Origin: Pseudomonadota bacterium
GTDB taxonomy: Bacteria; Pseudomonadota; Alphaproteobacteria; Rhizobiales; Hyphomicrobiaceae
DNA: 29,275 bases
Assembly: GCA_023430315.1 (NCBI GenBank)
Contig: JAEZAW010000153.1
Coordinates: forward strand, 1 to 29,275
Reading direction: 5' to 3'
Shown: positions 1 to 8,905 of the stretch, in pieces
Layout: each line of letters starts with the position of its first letter
How positions within the stretch are numbered: position 1 is the stretch's first letter
Notes under the pieces: generated by a model
Seen by the model: only the letters and a program-made list of their open reading frames with translations
The model's database searches: none
Told to the model about the DNA's origin: nothing
Position numbers and translations under genes: made by a program

Positions 1-435
1 GACGGCCTGCCGGAGAATGCCGCCCCTCAGCTCGCGCAGTTGGCTTCCACCGCCATCGAGCGTGGCTGGACGAATCATACGGCCTTCGAGGAACAGGCGC
101 TCTTTCCCGTCATTCACCGCCACAGTCACGAGCACCCGGAGCTCATGGCCGGCATCGCGCAGCTTGCCTCCGAGCACGCCAATGACATCGGCTTCGATCA
201 GGAGCTCGTGGATACGCTCCATGATCTCGCGCGCGGTGGACCGCCGACGAACCCGGACATGGTCGGCTATCTTCTTCGCGCGCACTTCGTGCCAATGCGC
301 CGTCACGTGTTGTGGGAGAACGCGCTGCTGATCCCGGCCGCGCGCCGCCTTCTTTCAGCGGAGGAAGTCACCGTGCTCCGCGAGTGGATCCGCGACCGCG
401 AGCCCGAGCGCTGCACCTGCGGCAAGCTCGGCTGA
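1..435 (+). CDS. hemerythrin-like (HHE domain) protein, 5' end outside window
   Basis: The frame is open to the left edge and ends at TGA 433-435, giving at least 144 residues. The only in-frame initiator visible is a TTG at 40, so the true start is probably upstream of the window. The product resembles the hemerythrin-like cation-binding family, helical bundles that hold a non-heme di-iron centre through His and Glu. The ligand pattern is visible as NHTAFEEQALF, then VIHRHSHEH, and near the end an H-x5-H-x3-E arrangement in AHFVPMRRHVLWE. The C-terminus has a CTC motif. Such proteins bind O2 or NO or serve in iron and redox homeostasis; which applies here cannot be told. It converges on the GGT-like gene with only 8 bp between the stops. 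Confidence 0.75.
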   Translation, partial: DGLPENAAPQLAQLASTAIERGWTNHTAFEEQALFPVIHRHSHEHPELMAGIAQLASEHANDIGFDQELVDTLHDLARGGPPTNPDMVGYLLRAHFVPMRRHVLWENALLIPAARRLLSAEEVTVLREWIRDREPERCTCGKLG

Positions 436-443
436 ACCGCTTT

Positions 444-2045
444 CTACACCTCATCTTCCGCCACGGCCTCGCTCCACACGTGATGAGGCTCGGTCGCGCC
501 CTCATTGCGCCCGCGTGATCGGCGCACAGCTCCGGCAATCGTGAAATTCGATGGGTATTCGACAGGCTCGCCGATGACGGCCTTGTGCGCTTCAGTGAGC
601 GCATCGATGACCTTCTGCGGCATGCGCCGGTCGATGATGATTGGCGAGACATTCGAGATATCGAGCCGCGGCTCGTGGAAGGCCTCCTCCAGATCGAAGC
701 CGAAGTCTGCCGACATCGCCAGGAGCTGAAACACCGCCGGAAGGATACGGCGCCCGCCGCAACCGCCGATCGCGATCGTTGCATCGCCACCGGTCATCAC
801 AGCCGGCACATAGTTGGCGAGAGCGCGCGCATCGGGCGCAATCGCATTCGGCCCGCCGGGTGTCGGATCGAACCAGTTGATGCCGTTGTTCATGAGGATG
901 CCGGACTGCGGCAGCACGACGCGCGCGCCGAATAGCGTCAGCAGAGTCTGCGTCAGCGTCACCATGTTGCCGTCGCGGTCGATGACTGAGATGTGCGTCG
1001 TGCATGTCGGCGCAGTCTTCTCGCCAGCATCGCCCATGACCTTGAAGCGATGCTTCCAACCAGCCTGCATGGCCGCGGCATAGGCGAGAAACGTCTTCGC
1101 GTTCGGCTTCGCCTCGGGCTTCTTGCGCAGCTTCAAGAGCTCGCGGAAGGCAACCGCCAGAGTCGGCCCACCGTTCAGCTCGGGCAGGACGTGGATCGTG
1201 CGATCGAAGTAGGAAATCTTCAGCGGCTCGCGCTCGGGCGGCGCAACAGCAGCCAGATCGTCCTCCGAGAGATAACCGCCCATGGCGCGCACGTCATCCG
1301 CGATGCTCTTGGCGAGCGCGCCTTTGTAGAGGACGCCCGCGCCGTCGGCCGCGATGGCTTTCAGCGTCTTCGCTAGGCTCGGACACGGCAAACGCCCGAG
1401 TGCGCGTGGATCCATGGCAGCCGCGACATAGGGCGGAAAACCGCCGGGCAGAAAGCGCTCACGAGCACCGGGATCCTTCTGCAGATCCTTCATCGCGGCG
1501 CCGATGACGACCGCCGTGTGCCAGTCGACCGGCAGACCTTCCTCCGCAAGCTTGATGGCCGGCTTCAGCAGATCGCGCCACCGCTTGATGCCGTAGTGCT
1601 TGTGGGCGAGCGCCAGCAGTGCCGGCTGCGTCGGCGCAATCACCGCCTTGGGGCCGACAGTGTTGATGTTGCCTTTCACCATCGGCCAGCCAAAGAGATT
1701 GCCGGCATCGACGCCGCCGGCCAGCTCGTAATCCTTGGGATTGAGCATCTTCGGACTGCGCCCGCCGCCGTCGAACGCGCGGATGTTCCCGGTCTTTGCC
1801 TCATAGACGAGCATGGCGCCGACGCCGCCGATGCCGCTCATCCAGGGCTCCGCGACGCCGACCGTCATCGCAGCCGCCACCGCCGCATCGACCGCGTGGC
1901 CACCTTCCTTCAGGACGCGCGCGCCCGCTTCGGACGCCATCCGGTTCTGAGTCACCACGATGCCGCCGCGCGATCGTGCCGAAGGCTTCCGCACCGTGCG
2001 CTTGAGCGAGAAGTTGGGCGACAGCGCACTCGTGGGCTTGGGCAT
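444..2045 (-). CDS. gamma-glutamyltransferase-family Ntn hydrolase, divergent active site
   Basis: The product is a 533-residue member of the gamma-glutamyltranspeptidase family, which cleaves itself into two subunits and uses the newly exposed threonine as nucleophile. The family fold is clear from GGHAVDAAVAAA near residue 50, SGIGGVGAML, and the TTHISV segment with the candidate nucleophile Thr at about residue 349. I chose ATG 2045 over ORF starts further upstream because an AAGGA lies 10 nt before it and because longer versions would overlap the upstream hydrolase. No signal peptide is obvious. Two gamma-glutamyl-binding elements look altered: the FREMAP-type arginine loop reads FDGGGRSP, and the Ser-Ser oxyanion motif reads ALANYVPA. 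Another amide substrate, such as an oxamate or acyl amide, is therefore as likely as glutathione. It lies 61 bp after the alpha/beta hydrolase gene and is probably co-transcribed with it. Confidence 0.85.
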   Translation of the reverse strand: MPKPTSALSPNFSLKRTVRKPSARSRGGIVVTQNRMASEAGARVLKEGGHAVDAAVAAAMTVGVAEPWMSGIGGVGAMLVYEAKTGNIRAFDGGGRSPKMLNPKDYELAGGVDAGNLFGWPMVKGNINTVGPKAVIAPTQPALLALAHKHYGIKRWRDLLKPAIKLAEEGLPVDWHTAVVIGAAMKDLQKDPGARERFLPGGFPPYVAAAMDPRALGRLPCPSLAKTLKAIAADGAGVLYKGALAKSIADDVRAMGGYLSEDDLAAVAPPEREPLKISYFDRTIHVLPELNGGPTLAVAFRELLKLRKKPEAKPNAKTFLAYAAAMQAGWKHRFKVMGDAGEKTAPTCTTHISVIDRDGNMVTLTQTLLTLFGARVVLPQSGILMNNGINWFDPTPGGPNAIAPDARALANYVPAVMTGGDATIAIGGCGGRRILPAVFQLLAMSADFGFDLEEAFHEPRLDISNVSPIIIDRRMPQKVIDALTEAHKAVIGEPVEYPSNFTIAGAVRRSRGRNEGATEPHHVWSEAVAEDEV

Positions 2046-2055
2046 AAGAAGGGCG

Positions 2056-2060
2056 TCCTT
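2056..2060 (-). promoter_or_regulatory. ribosome binding site fixing the GGT-like start
   Basis: On the minus strand AAGGA sits 10 nt before ATG 2045. It supports this start over the longer frame that would begin at 2150 inside the preceding hydrolase gene. Confidence 0.55.
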
Positions 2061-2106
2061 GCTGAAGGCGAATATGAGATCAGGCGGGTTGGATGTGTGC
2101 TTTCGT

Positions 2107-2904
2107 CTAGGCGGCGCCGAGGTGCGCAATGAGGGCATCGAGCGTTGCATCGGGCTGCTCGGACATCATGATGTGTCCCGAACGCGGGAGCGTGATGCTC
2201 TTGGCGCCGGGAACCAACTTCGCGAGCTCTGCCGACTTGCGCGCTGGCGTCATCACATCGCTTTCACCGGACAGGAACAACGTCGGGCACTGCACTTTCG
2301 CAGCCGCCTCAGCACCAGTCTTCCATTCGTTGCAGGCCGCGAGATCGATCGCGAGTGCCCCCTGTTGGCCCTGTCCGAGCAGCGCCCGCGCGCCGCCGGT
2401 CATCCAGAGGCCGGGTGCGGTATTGCCGCCGAGCTTCGCCGGTGGGCTGTAGCACCAGCCGGTCATCATGTCGTAGGCTGCGGGCGGATTGTCGCGCGCG
2501 CTCTTCAACAGGCTCGGATGGACGGGCATCGCGGAGGCAATGCCGAGCAGCGCCAGATGCGAAACCTGGCCCGGCGACTTCGCAGCCGTCTCGAGCGCCA
2601 CGATCGCGCCCATGGAGTGGCCGACGAGCGCGGCCTTCTCGACACCTGCCGCGGCGAGCAGCCCTTCGATGAAGGTGACGAGGTCGGCGATCGACTCGCG
2701 CGCCGGTCCCGCTGATCGCCCATGTCCCGGCAGATCGACCGCCAGCACCGACCAGCCATGCCACGCAAACCAGCGGCTCTGAAGCTGCCAGCAGGTATGG
2801 TCGAGCCCGGCGCCATGGATGAAGACCAAGGCCGGTCGCGACGGCGTGAACGGTCGCCCGCCGGTGCCGGCATAGACCTCGCGCCCCTCAACCGTCAGCA
2901 GCAT
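2107..2904 (-). CDS. alpha/beta hydrolase
   Basis: This is a 265-residue alpha/beta-fold hydrolase of normal length for single-domain family members. An HGAG oxyanion-hole motif lies near residue 30, DLPGHGRS follows, the nucleophile elbow is GHSMG at about residues 95-99, the acid is likely the Asp in SGESD, and the catalytic His is in RSGH near the C-terminus. Substrate cannot be read from sequence. Esters, lactones (PcaD-type enol-lactone hydrolases share this fold) or C-C bond cleavage products are all possible. It is the first gene of a minus-strand pair with the GGT-like enzyme and is divergent from the YfhO-type membrane protein. No signal peptide is visible, so it is probably cytoplasmic. 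Confidence 0.88.
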   Translation of the reverse strand: MLLTVEGREVYAGTGGRPFTPSRPALVFIHGAGLDHTCWQLQSRWFAWHGWSVLAVDLPGHGRSAGPARESIADLVTFIEGLLAAAGVEKAALVGHSMGAIVALETAAKSPGQVSHLALLGIASAMPVHPSLLKSARDNPPAAYDMMTGWCYSPPAKLGGNTAPGLWMTGGARALLGQGQQGALAIDLAACNEWKTGAEAAAKVQCPTLFLSGESDVMTPARKSAELAKLVPGAKSITLPRSGHIMMSEQPDATLDALIAHLGAA

Positions 2905-2999
2905 TTCCGCGTACCCCTATGTCGGCCGGACCTCAAGGTCGCAACCTAGCGACTGCGCACACCCGAGCGCAAGCGGCGCACGTGCGGCCTCAGACATGC

Positions 3000-3028
3000 T
3001 TGACCGCTGCCCTCGGGCAAGCATTCTG
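3000..3028 (+). promoter_or_regulatory. weak sigma70-like promoter candidate for the YfhO-type gene
   Basis: TTGACC at 3000-3005 and ATTCTG at 3023-3028 are separated by 17 bp in the divergent gap between the hydrolase and the membrane-protein gene. The -35 box is good and the -10 box poor. This is inference from spacing only. Confidence 0.25.
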
Positions 3029-3067
3029 CCGTCGCAAAGCTGCCTGCCCTGAAGTGTAAGCACCCCT

Positions 3068-5392
3068 ATGCCCTCACGACGCCCGCGTCTGGCCGATCCG
3101 GACGCAGATCTCATGCATGCTACCCGGACCAGCGAGTGGCCGCGCGCGCCCGTCATCGTGGCCTACGTTCTCCTCTTTGCCGGAATGACCTGGCGGTGGA
3201 TCGCGGGCGCGGCGACGATCCCCTGGGACGCCAAGGCGCACTTCCATCCGCAGGTGCAGTTCCTCGCCCAGAGCCTCGCGCGCGGCGACTGGCCCTGGTG
3301 GAACCCGTATGTCTTCGCGGGTCATCCACAGATCGCCGATCCGCAATCGATGATCTTCTCGCCGCCGTTTCTCCTGCTGGCACTCGTGAACGGCAATCCG
3401 AGCCTCTGGGCCGTCGACATGACCGTGCTCGCGACCATGGCGTTCGGTGGCGTCGGCCTCATCTGCTATTTCCACGAGCGTGGCTGGCACTGGGCAGGCG
3501 CGCTGATCGCGGCGCTCTCCTTCAGCTTCGGCGCAGCCATGGCCTGGCGCCTGCAGCACTATGGGCAAGTGCTGAGCCTCGCCTATCTGCCATGGCTGTT
3601 GCTCTCCCTCGAGCGCACGATCGCGCGCGGCTCCTTTCTCAACGGCGCGCTCGCCGGATTCTTCGCCGCGCTCATCGTCCTTGGTCGCGACCAGGTGGCG
3701 TTGCTCGCGATCTACGTCGCCGCCGGTTATGCGCTTTGGCAACTTGCGAGCGCCGACGAGCCAGCCCACACATTCCGGCGCGCGCTCCTGCCGCTCGTCG
3801 TCGGAGGCGTCGTCGGCCTCGCGCTCATCGCCTTGCCGATCCTGATGACACTACTGCTCGCCGCCGAATCCAATCGACCGTCGATCGACTTCATCGGCGC
3901 AGGTCGTGGCTCGCTCCATCCAGCGCTGCTGCTCACGCTCATCTCGCCCGATATCTTCGGCGCCGCGGGCGGCGACTATTGGGGGCCACCAAGCTGGACA
4001 TGGCGCGGCACGGGCCTCTTCACGGCGCAGAACGTGGGGATCCTGTACGTGGGGGCCGTACCACTGCTGCTTGCCGTGACAGGCCTGCTGAGCGGACAGC
4101 TCTGGGCGCGCGAAATCCGCTTCTTCTCGATCGCTCTCGCACTCATTCTGCTCTACGCGCTCGGCTGGTACACGCCCGCTTTTCGCATCATGTACGCCTT
4201 CTTTCCCGGCGTTGATCTCTATCGCCGGCCGGCCGATGCGGTCTTCCTGATCGGCGCGCTCCTCGCCGTGCTCGCCGGATATGCCACGCACCGCTTGTTC
4301 ACAGCGCCATGGGTCAAGCCGGGCCCCTTACCTGTCGCACTTGTCGTCGGCCTGCTCGTCATTGCGGCCGGCTTCGCATTGTTCTCCGGCTGGCGCCTCG
4401 ATCACCTACCGCGCCTGACGGAGCCTATGCTGATTGCGGCCACCGTCTTCCTCGTCGCCGCAATCAGCATCGCCTGGGCGCGTTCGTGCCTCGCGCTTCA
4501 ACCTATGCTCGCCGGCCTCGTGCTGGCAGGCTTCACGGCTGCCGATCTCGGCTTCAACAACGGCAACAACGGCTCGTCCGCCTTGCCGCCAGCCCTGTTC
4601 GACGTGCTCGATCCTGCGAGCCGCAACGACACCGTCCGTTGGCTCAAATCGCACGTCCGCACGGATGCCACGTGCCGCGATCGCGTCGAGCTTGTCGGCA
4701 TCGGTTTCCATTGGCCGAACGCGAGCATCCCGCACACGCTCGAGAACACGCTCGGCTACAATCCCGTGCGCCTCGGCCTCTACACGCGCGCGACCGGCGC
4801 CGAGGACCACGCTGCGCTACCCGATCAGCGCAAGTTCGCGCCGCTGATGCCCTCATACCGCAGCCCGCTCGCCGACCTGCTCGGCTTGCGCTACATCGCC
4901 GCCGGCGCCCCCATCGAGACCATCGACAAGCATCTGGCACCCGACGCGCTCCCGCTCGTTCAGCGGACCAAGGATGCCTGGATCTACGAGAATGCCCGTG
5001 CGCTGCCACGCGTGCTCTTTGCGACGCGCGCCGTTCCCGCAGACTTCGAGCGCCTGCTGAAGGACGGCAACTGGCCGGACATCGATTTCCGCACGACCGT
5101 CCTCATCGAAGGCGCGTCGTCAGACGCTCCCGAGAGGCGCTCCGGCACGGCGGCGCTCGTCTCCTATGCCAACACGCGCATCGAGATCGACGTCGAAAGC
5201 CCGGATGGCGGCTATATCGTACTCAACGATGCTTGGCATCCCTGGTGGACGGCCGAGATCGATGGGCAACGTGCACCTATCCTCCGCGCCAACGTCCTGT
5301 TCCGCGCAGTGCTCGTGCCGCCAGGGCGCCATCGCGTGACGTTCACGTTCCGGCCCATCGAAGGCGCCTTGAGCGCGCTCCGGCATCGCTGA
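3068..5392 (+). CDS. YfhO-type polytopic membrane protein
   Basis: The product has 774 residues. Many hydrophobic segments fill roughly residues 27-490, followed by a soluble C-terminal domain. The loop after the first membrane helix contains DWPWWNPYVFAG (about 75-86), the hallmark of the YfhO family, which resembles GT-C glycosyltransferases. The C-terminal part ends in the usual beta-rich pattern, with NDAWHPWWTAEIDG followed by PPGRHRVTFTF. YfhO relatives in Firmicutes help glycosylate lipoteichoic acid or similar polymers; the substrate in a Gram-negative cell is unknown, and sugar transfer from a lipid carrier in the inner membrane is only inferred. An alternative start is ATG 3113, closer to the first helix, and neither start has a convincing ribosome binding site. 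The gene is transcribed away from the hydrolase gene and followed 100 bp later by the aminotransferase. Confidence 0.82.
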   Translation: MPSRRPRLADPDADLMHATRTSEWPRAPVIVAYVLLFAGMTWRWIAGAATIPWDAKAHFHPQVQFLAQSLARGDWPWWNPYVFAGHPQIADPQSMIFSPPFLLLALVNGNPSLWAVDMTVLATMAFGGVGLICYFHERGWHWAGALIAALSFSFGAAMAWRLQHYGQVLSLAYLPWLLLSLERTIARGSFLNGALAGFFAALIVLGRDQVALLAIYVAAGYALWQLASADEPAHTFRRALLPLVVGGVVGLALIALPILMTLLLAAESNRPSIDFIGAGRGSLHPALLLTLISPDIFGAAGGDYWGPPSWTWRGTGLFTAQNVGILYVGAVPLLLAVTGLLSGQLWAREIRFFSIALALILLYALGWYTPAFRIMYAFFPGVDLYRRPADAVFLIGALLAVLAGYATHRLFTAPWVKPGPLPVALVVGLLVIAAGFALFSGWRLDHLPRLTEPMLIAATVFLVAAISIAWARSCLALQPMLAGLVLAGFTAADLGFNNGNNGSSALPPALFDVLDPASRNDTVRWLKSHVRTDATCRDRVELVGIGFHWPNASIPHTLENTLGYNPVRLGLYTRATGAEDHAALPDQRKFAPLMPSYRSPLADLLGLRYIAAGAPIETIDKHLAPDALPLVQRTKDAWIYENARALPRVLFATRAVPADFERLLKDGNWPDIDFRTTVLIEGASSDAPERRSGTAALVSYANTRIEIDVESPDGGYIVLNDAWHPWWTAEIDGQRAPILRANVLFRAVLVPPGRHRVTFTFRPIEGALSALRHR

Positions 5393-5492
5393 GATCTGCC
5401 ATGCCGCACCCCCTCTCGACGCGAGGCCGGCGGACTGCCACAGTGACCGCAAGCGCACGACGCAGAAGCATCCGCCGAGCAGGAATCCGTTC

Positions 5493-6851
5493 ATGACGCA
5501 TCTCATCAATCGCACGTTCAATCACGACTATCCGACCATCGCCAGCGGCAAGGGCGTCCGGCTCGTCGACACGAACGGCAAGAGCTACATCGACGCCTCC
5601 GGCGGCGCCGCGGTCTCCTCGATCGGGCACGGCAATCGCAAAGTCATCGACGCCATCAAGGAACAGGCGGAACAGGCCGCGTACGCGCACACCTCTTTCT
5701 TCGTGTCGAAGCCTTCCGAAGACCTCGCCGACTGGCTCATTGCGCGAGCCCCCGAAGGCTTCGGCCGCGTCGCCTTCGTCTCAGGCGGGTCTGAAGCCGT
5801 CGAAGCAGCGTTGAAGCTCGCGCGACAGGTGCACATCGAGCGCGGCGAGCCGCAACGCGTTCATTTCATTGCGCGCGGGCAGTCTTACCACGGTGGCACG
5901 CTCGGCATGATTGCGCTGGCAGGCCCGCGGCCGACGCGTCAGCTCGTCGAGCCCATGTTCGGGGATCACCTCGCCATCAGCCACATCCCGCCCTGCTACG
6001 CCTATCGCCACAAGCGCGAGGACGAGAGCGAGGTGGACTACGGGTTGCGCGTTGCTCGCGCGCTCGAAGAGGAAATTCTCCGCGTCGGGCCCGAGAAGGT
6101 CGCGGGCTTCGTCGCCGAGACCGTCAGCGGCTCATCCATTGGCTGCGCGCCGCCGACTCCCGGCTATTTCAAGGAGATCAGGCGTATCTGCGACAAATAC
6201 GGCGTGCTCCTGATCGTCGATGAAGTCATGTCCGGCATGGGCCGCACCGGGTATCTCTTCGCGATCGAGGAGGATGGCGTCTCGCCGGATCTGATCGCCA
6301 TCGCAAAAGGCCTTGGCGGCGGCTATCAGCCGATCGGCGCCGTGCTCATGCGCGACGCGCATTACGCGCCGCTGGCCGACGGCTCCGGCGTTCTCAAGTG
6401 GACGCACACCTACATGGCACACCCGACGGCCTGCGCCGCCGCACTCGCCGTCCAACATGTCATCGAGGAAGAGGGGCTGCTCGCGAATTGCCGCGCGCGC
6501 GGCGTCGAGTTGAAGGAGCGCCTTCAGCAGCGCCTCGGACAGCATCCGCACGTTGGCGATATCCGCGGGCGCGGGCTCTTCATCGGCATCGAGCTGGTCG
6601 CCGACCGCACGACGAAGGCGCCATTCAAGCGCGCGCTCAAGCTCGCCGAGACCTACAAGAAGAATGCGATGGCCAACGGCATGCTGTGTTACCCGACAGG
6701 CGGCAGCGCCGACAGCAACGAAGGCGATCACATCATGCTGGCGCCGCCGCTCATCATCACCTCCGAGGAAGTCAACGAAATCGTCGACATCGTCGAGCGA
6801 ACGCTCAACGAGACGCTCGCTAAGATCGAGAAGCAAGGAAAGACTTCATGA
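5493..6851 (+). CDS. class III pyridoxal-phosphate aminotransferase
   Basis: The product is a 452-residue class III (ornithine/omega-amino-acid type) aminotransferase, normal in length. The cofactor-binding features are present: SGGSEAVEAALKLAR around residues 95-109, the Asp of IVDEVMSGMGRTG, and the Schiff-base Lys of IAKGLGGGYQPIGAV. An AGGAA lies 7 nt before ATG 5493. Class III enzymes move the amino group of omega-amino acids, amines or beta-alanine-type donors to a keto acid; the exact donor is not deducible. The stop overlaps the start of the downstream M20 deacylase by 4 bp (ATGA at 6848-6851), so the two are translationally coupled. That suggests the deacylase frees, or removes an N-acyl group from, the amino compound the transaminase handles. 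It is probably cytoplasmic. Confidence 0.93.
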   Translation: MTHLINRTFNHDYPTIASGKGVRLVDTNGKSYIDASGGAAVSSIGHGNRKVIDAIKEQAEQAAYAHTSFFVSKPSEDLADWLIARAPEGFGRVAFVSGGSEAVEAALKLARQVHIERGEPQRVHFIARGQSYHGGTLGMIALAGPRPTRQLVEPMFGDHLAISHIPPCYAYRHKREDESEVDYGLRVARALEEEILRVGPEKVAGFVAETVSGSSIGCAPPTPGYFKEIRRICDKYGVLLIVDEVMSGMGRTGYLFAIEEDGVSPDLIAIAKGLGGGYQPIGAVLMRDAHYAPLADGSGVLKWTHTYMAHPTACAAALAVQHVIEEEGLLANCRARGVELKERLQQRLGQHPHVGDIRGRGLFIGIELVADRTTKAPFKRALKLAETYKKNAMANGMLCYPTGGSADSNEGDHIMLAPPLIITSEEVNEIVDIVERTLNETLAKIEKQGKTS

Positions 6852-8140
6852 GCACAATCACGGCCGACGAAAAGCGCATTCTCGACGAGGTCGAACGCGG
6901 ATTCGACGAGGAAATTGCCTTCCTGCAGGATGTCGTGCGCTGCCCGTCCGTGCGCGGCGCCGAGCATACCGTGCAGGATTATGTCTTCAATGCGCTCACC
7001 AAGCGCGGCTATGACATGGACCGCTGGCGCGTCACCGAAGCGGACATCAAAGACCATCCTGGTTTCTCGCCGATCGCCGTGTCCTACGAGAATGCCTGGG
7101 TCGTCGTCGGCACGCACCGGCCGAAGACCACGAAGGGCCGCTCGCTCATCATGAACGCGCACATCGATGTCGTGCCGCCAGGGCCGACGGATATGTGGAG
7201 ACATCCGCCTTACGATCCCGTGATCCGCGATGGCTGGATGTACGGCCGCGGCGCCGCCGACATGAAGGCCGGCCTCGCAGCCAACATCTTTGCACTCGAC
7301 GCCATAAAACGCGCCGGCTTCGAGCCAGCCGCGACGATCCACGTGCAATCCGTGCCCGAAGAAGAGAGCACCGGCAACGGCACGCTCGCGACATCCGTGC
7401 GCGGCTATCGCGCCGATGCCGCCATCTGCCCCGAGCCGACCCATGGCAGGCTCACGCACGCCAATGTCGGCGTCGTTTGGTTCTCGGTGCGCGTGTATGG
7501 CCGCCCTGCGCATGCGCGCGAAATGCAGGCCGGTGTGAACGCCATCGATGCGGCCTACAAGGTGATCAGCGCACTACGCGTCCTGGAAGAGGAGCTGAAC
7601 GTCGAAGCGGGACAGCATCCGCTCTTCAAGGATCTCGTTCACCCGATCAATCTCAATATTGGGCAGATTGAAGGTGGCGACTGGAACTCGACGGTGCCTG
7701 CGTCGTGCACCGTGCATTGTCGCCTGTCGATGCTGCCTGGCACGCCCGCGTCCGAACTCAAGCGACGCATCGAGCAGACCATCAGCGAGTTTTCGCGCCG
7801 CACGCCCGGCAGCGGCAACACGCCGCCCGAGATCAAGTGGACGGGCTTCTCGTGCGAGGGCTTCGTCCTCGAGCCGGAGAGTGACGCCGAGAAGACTCTT
7901 GCCGGCGCTCATCAGGCGATTCACGGAAGTCCGCTTGAGCGACAGGTCATGCCGGCCTATCTCGATGCGCGCGTAACGATCCTCTACGACAAGATCCCGA
8001 CACTCGTGTACGGCCCCGGCGGTCGCAACATCCACAGTATCGATGAAGCGCTGGAACTTAAGACGGTCATGGAGGCGACGAAGTCCATCGCGCTCTTCAC
8101 CGCCCGCTGGTGCGGCCTCGCCCCACTGAAGACGGCGTGA
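6848..8140 (+). CDS. M20-family ArgE/DapE-type deacylase or peptidase
   Basis: This is a 430-residue M20 metallohydrolase. Predicted metal ligands and catalytic residues are in place: His105 and Asp107 in AHIDVVP, bridging Asp138 in GRGAADMK, the Glu pair at 171-172 in VPEEEST, and Glu196 in CPEP. A His in RNIHSIDE near the C-terminus completes the set. The dimerisation domain between is present, with GRPAHAREMQAGVNAI. The family removes N-acyl groups from amino acids (acetylornithine, succinyl-diaminopimelate) or cleaves small peptides. True argE and dapE are usually shorter and in other contexts, so I leave the substrate open. ATG 6848 overlaps the aminotransferase stop and has an AAGGAAAG ribosome binding site. 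The gene converges on the crotonase gene with 15 bp between stops. Confidence 0.9.
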   Translation: MSTITADEKRILDEVERGFDEEIAFLQDVVRCPSVRGAEHTVQDYVFNALTKRGYDMDRWRVTEADIKDHPGFSPIAVSYENAWVVVGTHRPKTTKGRSLIMNAHIDVVPPGPTDMWRHPPYDPVIRDGWMYGRGAADMKAGLAANIFALDAIKRAGFEPAATIHVQSVPEEESTGNGTLATSVRGYRADAAICPEPTHGRLTHANVGVVWFSVRVYGRPAHAREMQAGVNAIDAAYKVISALRVLEEELNVEAGQHPLFKDLVHPINLNIGQIEGGDWNSTVPASCTVHCRLSMLPGTPASELKRRIEQTISEFSRRTPGSGNTPPEIKWTGFSCEGFVLEPESDAEKTLAGAHQAIHGSPLERQVMPAYLDARVTILYDKIPTLVYGPGGRNIHSIDEALELKTVMEATKSIALFTARWCGLAPLKTA

Positions 8141-8155
8141 TCGGGTAAGCTCCGC

Positions 8156-8905
8156 TCACTTGCCCTTGAATTTCGGCGGGCGCTTCTCGGCGAAGGCGGC
8201 ACGGCCCTCGACCCAATCCTCGCTGCGGTTGATCGCGTCCACCTGGGAGCGCGCAATACCCGCGATCTCGGTCGGCCCCTTGGGCAGTGTCTGGTCGGCG
8301 AAGCGCTTCAGCATCCGCGAGGGCATGGGCGCCGTATCAGCAATGCGGCGCGCGTAATCCATGGCCGTCGGCATGAGCTGATCCACGGGCACGATCTTGT
8401 TCGCGTAGCCGACCTCGTAGGCGCGCTGCGCGTCGATGGTATCGCCGACGAGCAGCAGCTCCATGGCGATCTTGTGCGGAATGCGCGTGACGAGATTGGA
8501 GATCAGCCCGCCCGAGAAGGCGATCTTCACTTCCGGGTAGGAGAACTTCGCGTTCTCCGCGACGATCATGAGATCGCACATGGTCGTCAGCACCATGCCG
8601 CCGCCGATACACCAGCCGGCGACCGCCGCGATCACTGGCTTGTCGACCGGATATCCGATGCCCGGAATGCCATGATAGAGATGATGTGGCACGGCCTTGA
8701 GATCGGCGCCGGCGGAGAAGGCCTTGTCGCCAGCGCCTGTGAGCACCGCAACGCGCGCGCCGTCATCGGCCATGAACTGCACCCAGCGATCATGCAGGCC
8801 GTCGACGATCTCGGCATCGAGGCGATTCATGCGCTCCGGCTTGTTCATCGTGATAATCGCGACCATGCCGTCGCGACGATAGGTGACCGCCGAACTTTCG
8901 CTCAT
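8156..8905 (-). CDS. enoyl-CoA hydratase/isomerase-family protein lacking one catalytic Glu
   Basis: The product is a 249-residue crotonase-fold protein. The CoA-binding and oxyanion regions are seen in GAGDKAFSAGADLK (57-70) and GWCIGGGMVLTTMCD (97-111). In rat mitochondrial enoyl-CoA hydratase the two catalytic glutamates fall in GGGCELA and in PEI. Here the first position is Val105 and only the second (Glu125, in SYPEVK) is kept. Many superfamily members with this pattern are isomerases, hydrolases, lyases or decarboxylases rather than hydratases. ATG 8905 overlaps the stop of the CoA-transferase by 4 bp, so I use this start and not the longer frame reaching 9181. It is the last gene of the minus-strand run. 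Confidence 0.9.
   Translation of the reverse strand: MSESSAVTYRRDGMVAIITMNKPERMNRLDAEIVDGLHDRWVQFMADDGARVAVLTGAGDKAFSAGADLKAVPHHLYHGIPGIGYPVDKPVIAAVAGWCIGGGMVLTTMCDLMIVAENAKFSYPEVKIAFSGGLISNLVTRIPHKIAMELLLVGDTIDAQRAYEVGYANKIVPVDQLMPTAMDYARRIADTAPMPSRMLKRFADQTLPKGPTEIAGIARSQVDAINRSEDWVEGRAAFAEKRPPKFKGK

Noticed and set aside
4309..5496. 395-codon frame within the YfhO-type gene
   Set aside because: It overlaps the YfhO C-terminal domain in another frame. The translation is extremely Arg/Ala-rich with no motif.
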